Source: Gammaproteobacteria bacterium
GTDB lineage: Bacteria; Pseudomonadota; Gammaproteobacteria; UBA9214
Length of the DNA: 5,146 bases
Direction: 5' to 3'
Assembly: GCA_029859555.1 (NCBI GenBank)
Contig: JAOUCV010000178.1
Coordinates: 1 to 5,146 of the forward strand
The notes below the pieces were generated by a model. That model was not told the DNA's origin. It saw only the letters and a program-made list of their open reading frames with translations, and did no database searches. The translations under genes and the position numbers were made by a program. Every line of letters begins with the position of its first letter. Positions within the stretch are counted from its first letter, which is position 1. Positions 4,993 through 5,146 of this stretch are shown here, piece after piece.

Positions 4993-5146
4993 TTACTTCT
5001 TGCTCTCCTCGCGTTCCTTGGTTTCCTTGATCACGTCTTCGGCCACGTTTCTCGGGCATGGCATGTAGTGCAGGAATTCCATGGTGAACTGGCCGCGACC
5101 GGAAGTCATGGTACGCAGGTCGCCGATGTAGCCAAACATCTCGCTC
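4993..5146 (-). CDS. fusA: elongation factor G-like GTPase, C-terminal end only
   Basis: Read on the minus strand, 50 residues end at a TAA (complement of 4993-4995). They are the extreme C-terminus of a translation elongation factor [21 protein letters not shown], then [19 protein letters not shown] and a charged lysine/glutamate tail. The MFGY-LR--T-GRG-F-MEF-HY--CP-NVA pattern is the domain V signature of EF-G, which drives ribosomal translocation with GTP. The start lies beyond the window edge. The [14 protein letters not shown] form, and the fact that the gene ends at a terminator instead of running into tufA, favour a second, paralogous EF-G (FusA2-like) over the copy in the str operon. 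The EF-G identity is firm; paralogue status is inference from a short tail. Confidence 0.92.
   Translation of the reverse strand, partial: SEMFGYIGDLRTMTSGRGQFTMEFLHYMPCPRNVAEDVIKETKEREESKK

Overview
The window carries eight plus-strand protein genes, a small plus-strand gene that looks frameshifted, and one minus-strand gene end. No tRNA, rRNA, CRISPR array or insertion sequence was seen. Base composition looks moderately GC-rich by eye. The gene families (TfoX-N-like, DUF2007, nitroreductase, AEC permease, encapsulated-ferritin-like, DUF2237, a second-type EF-G) suggest a proteobacterium, most likely a gammaproteobacterium. Nothing fixes the genus.

Layout. Positions 1-982 hold the C-terminal two thirds or so of a Ycf46-type AAA+ ATPase whose start lies before the window. 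Positions 1029-1942 form a compact cluster: a TfoX N-terminal-domain protein overlaps a membrane-anchored DUF2007 protein by ATGA. That gene overlaps a short cysteine-rich reading frame that looks like a frameshifted Cys_rich_CWC gene. A nitroreductase-family flavoprotein (1929-2534) and an AEC-family permease (2587-3516) follow. Positions 3587-3874 encode a short ferritin-like protein that closely resembles encapsulated ferritin (EncFtn). About 250 bases with no convincing gene follow, then a DUF2237 protein (4128-4505) and an uncharacterised cysteine-bearing protein (4535-4897). A strong bidirectional hairpin terminator (4929-4958) separates these from the convergent 3' end of an EF-G gene on the minus strand (4993-5146).

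How it fits together. Most of this is housekeeping or accessory gammaproteobacterial material without one obvious shared pathway. The most interesting item is the EncFtn-like gene. It keeps the Glu/Glu/His ferroxidase ligands, but it ends right after the ferritin core. It has no encapsulin cargo-targeting tail, and no encapsulin shell gene lies beside it in this window. It may therefore be a free-standing iron oxidase or store, or it may act with a shell encoded elsewhere. The DUF2237 gene and its neighbour both carry conserved-looking paired cysteines (WCLC; GCSC) and sit 29 bases apart, so they are probably co-transcribed. Their function is unknown.
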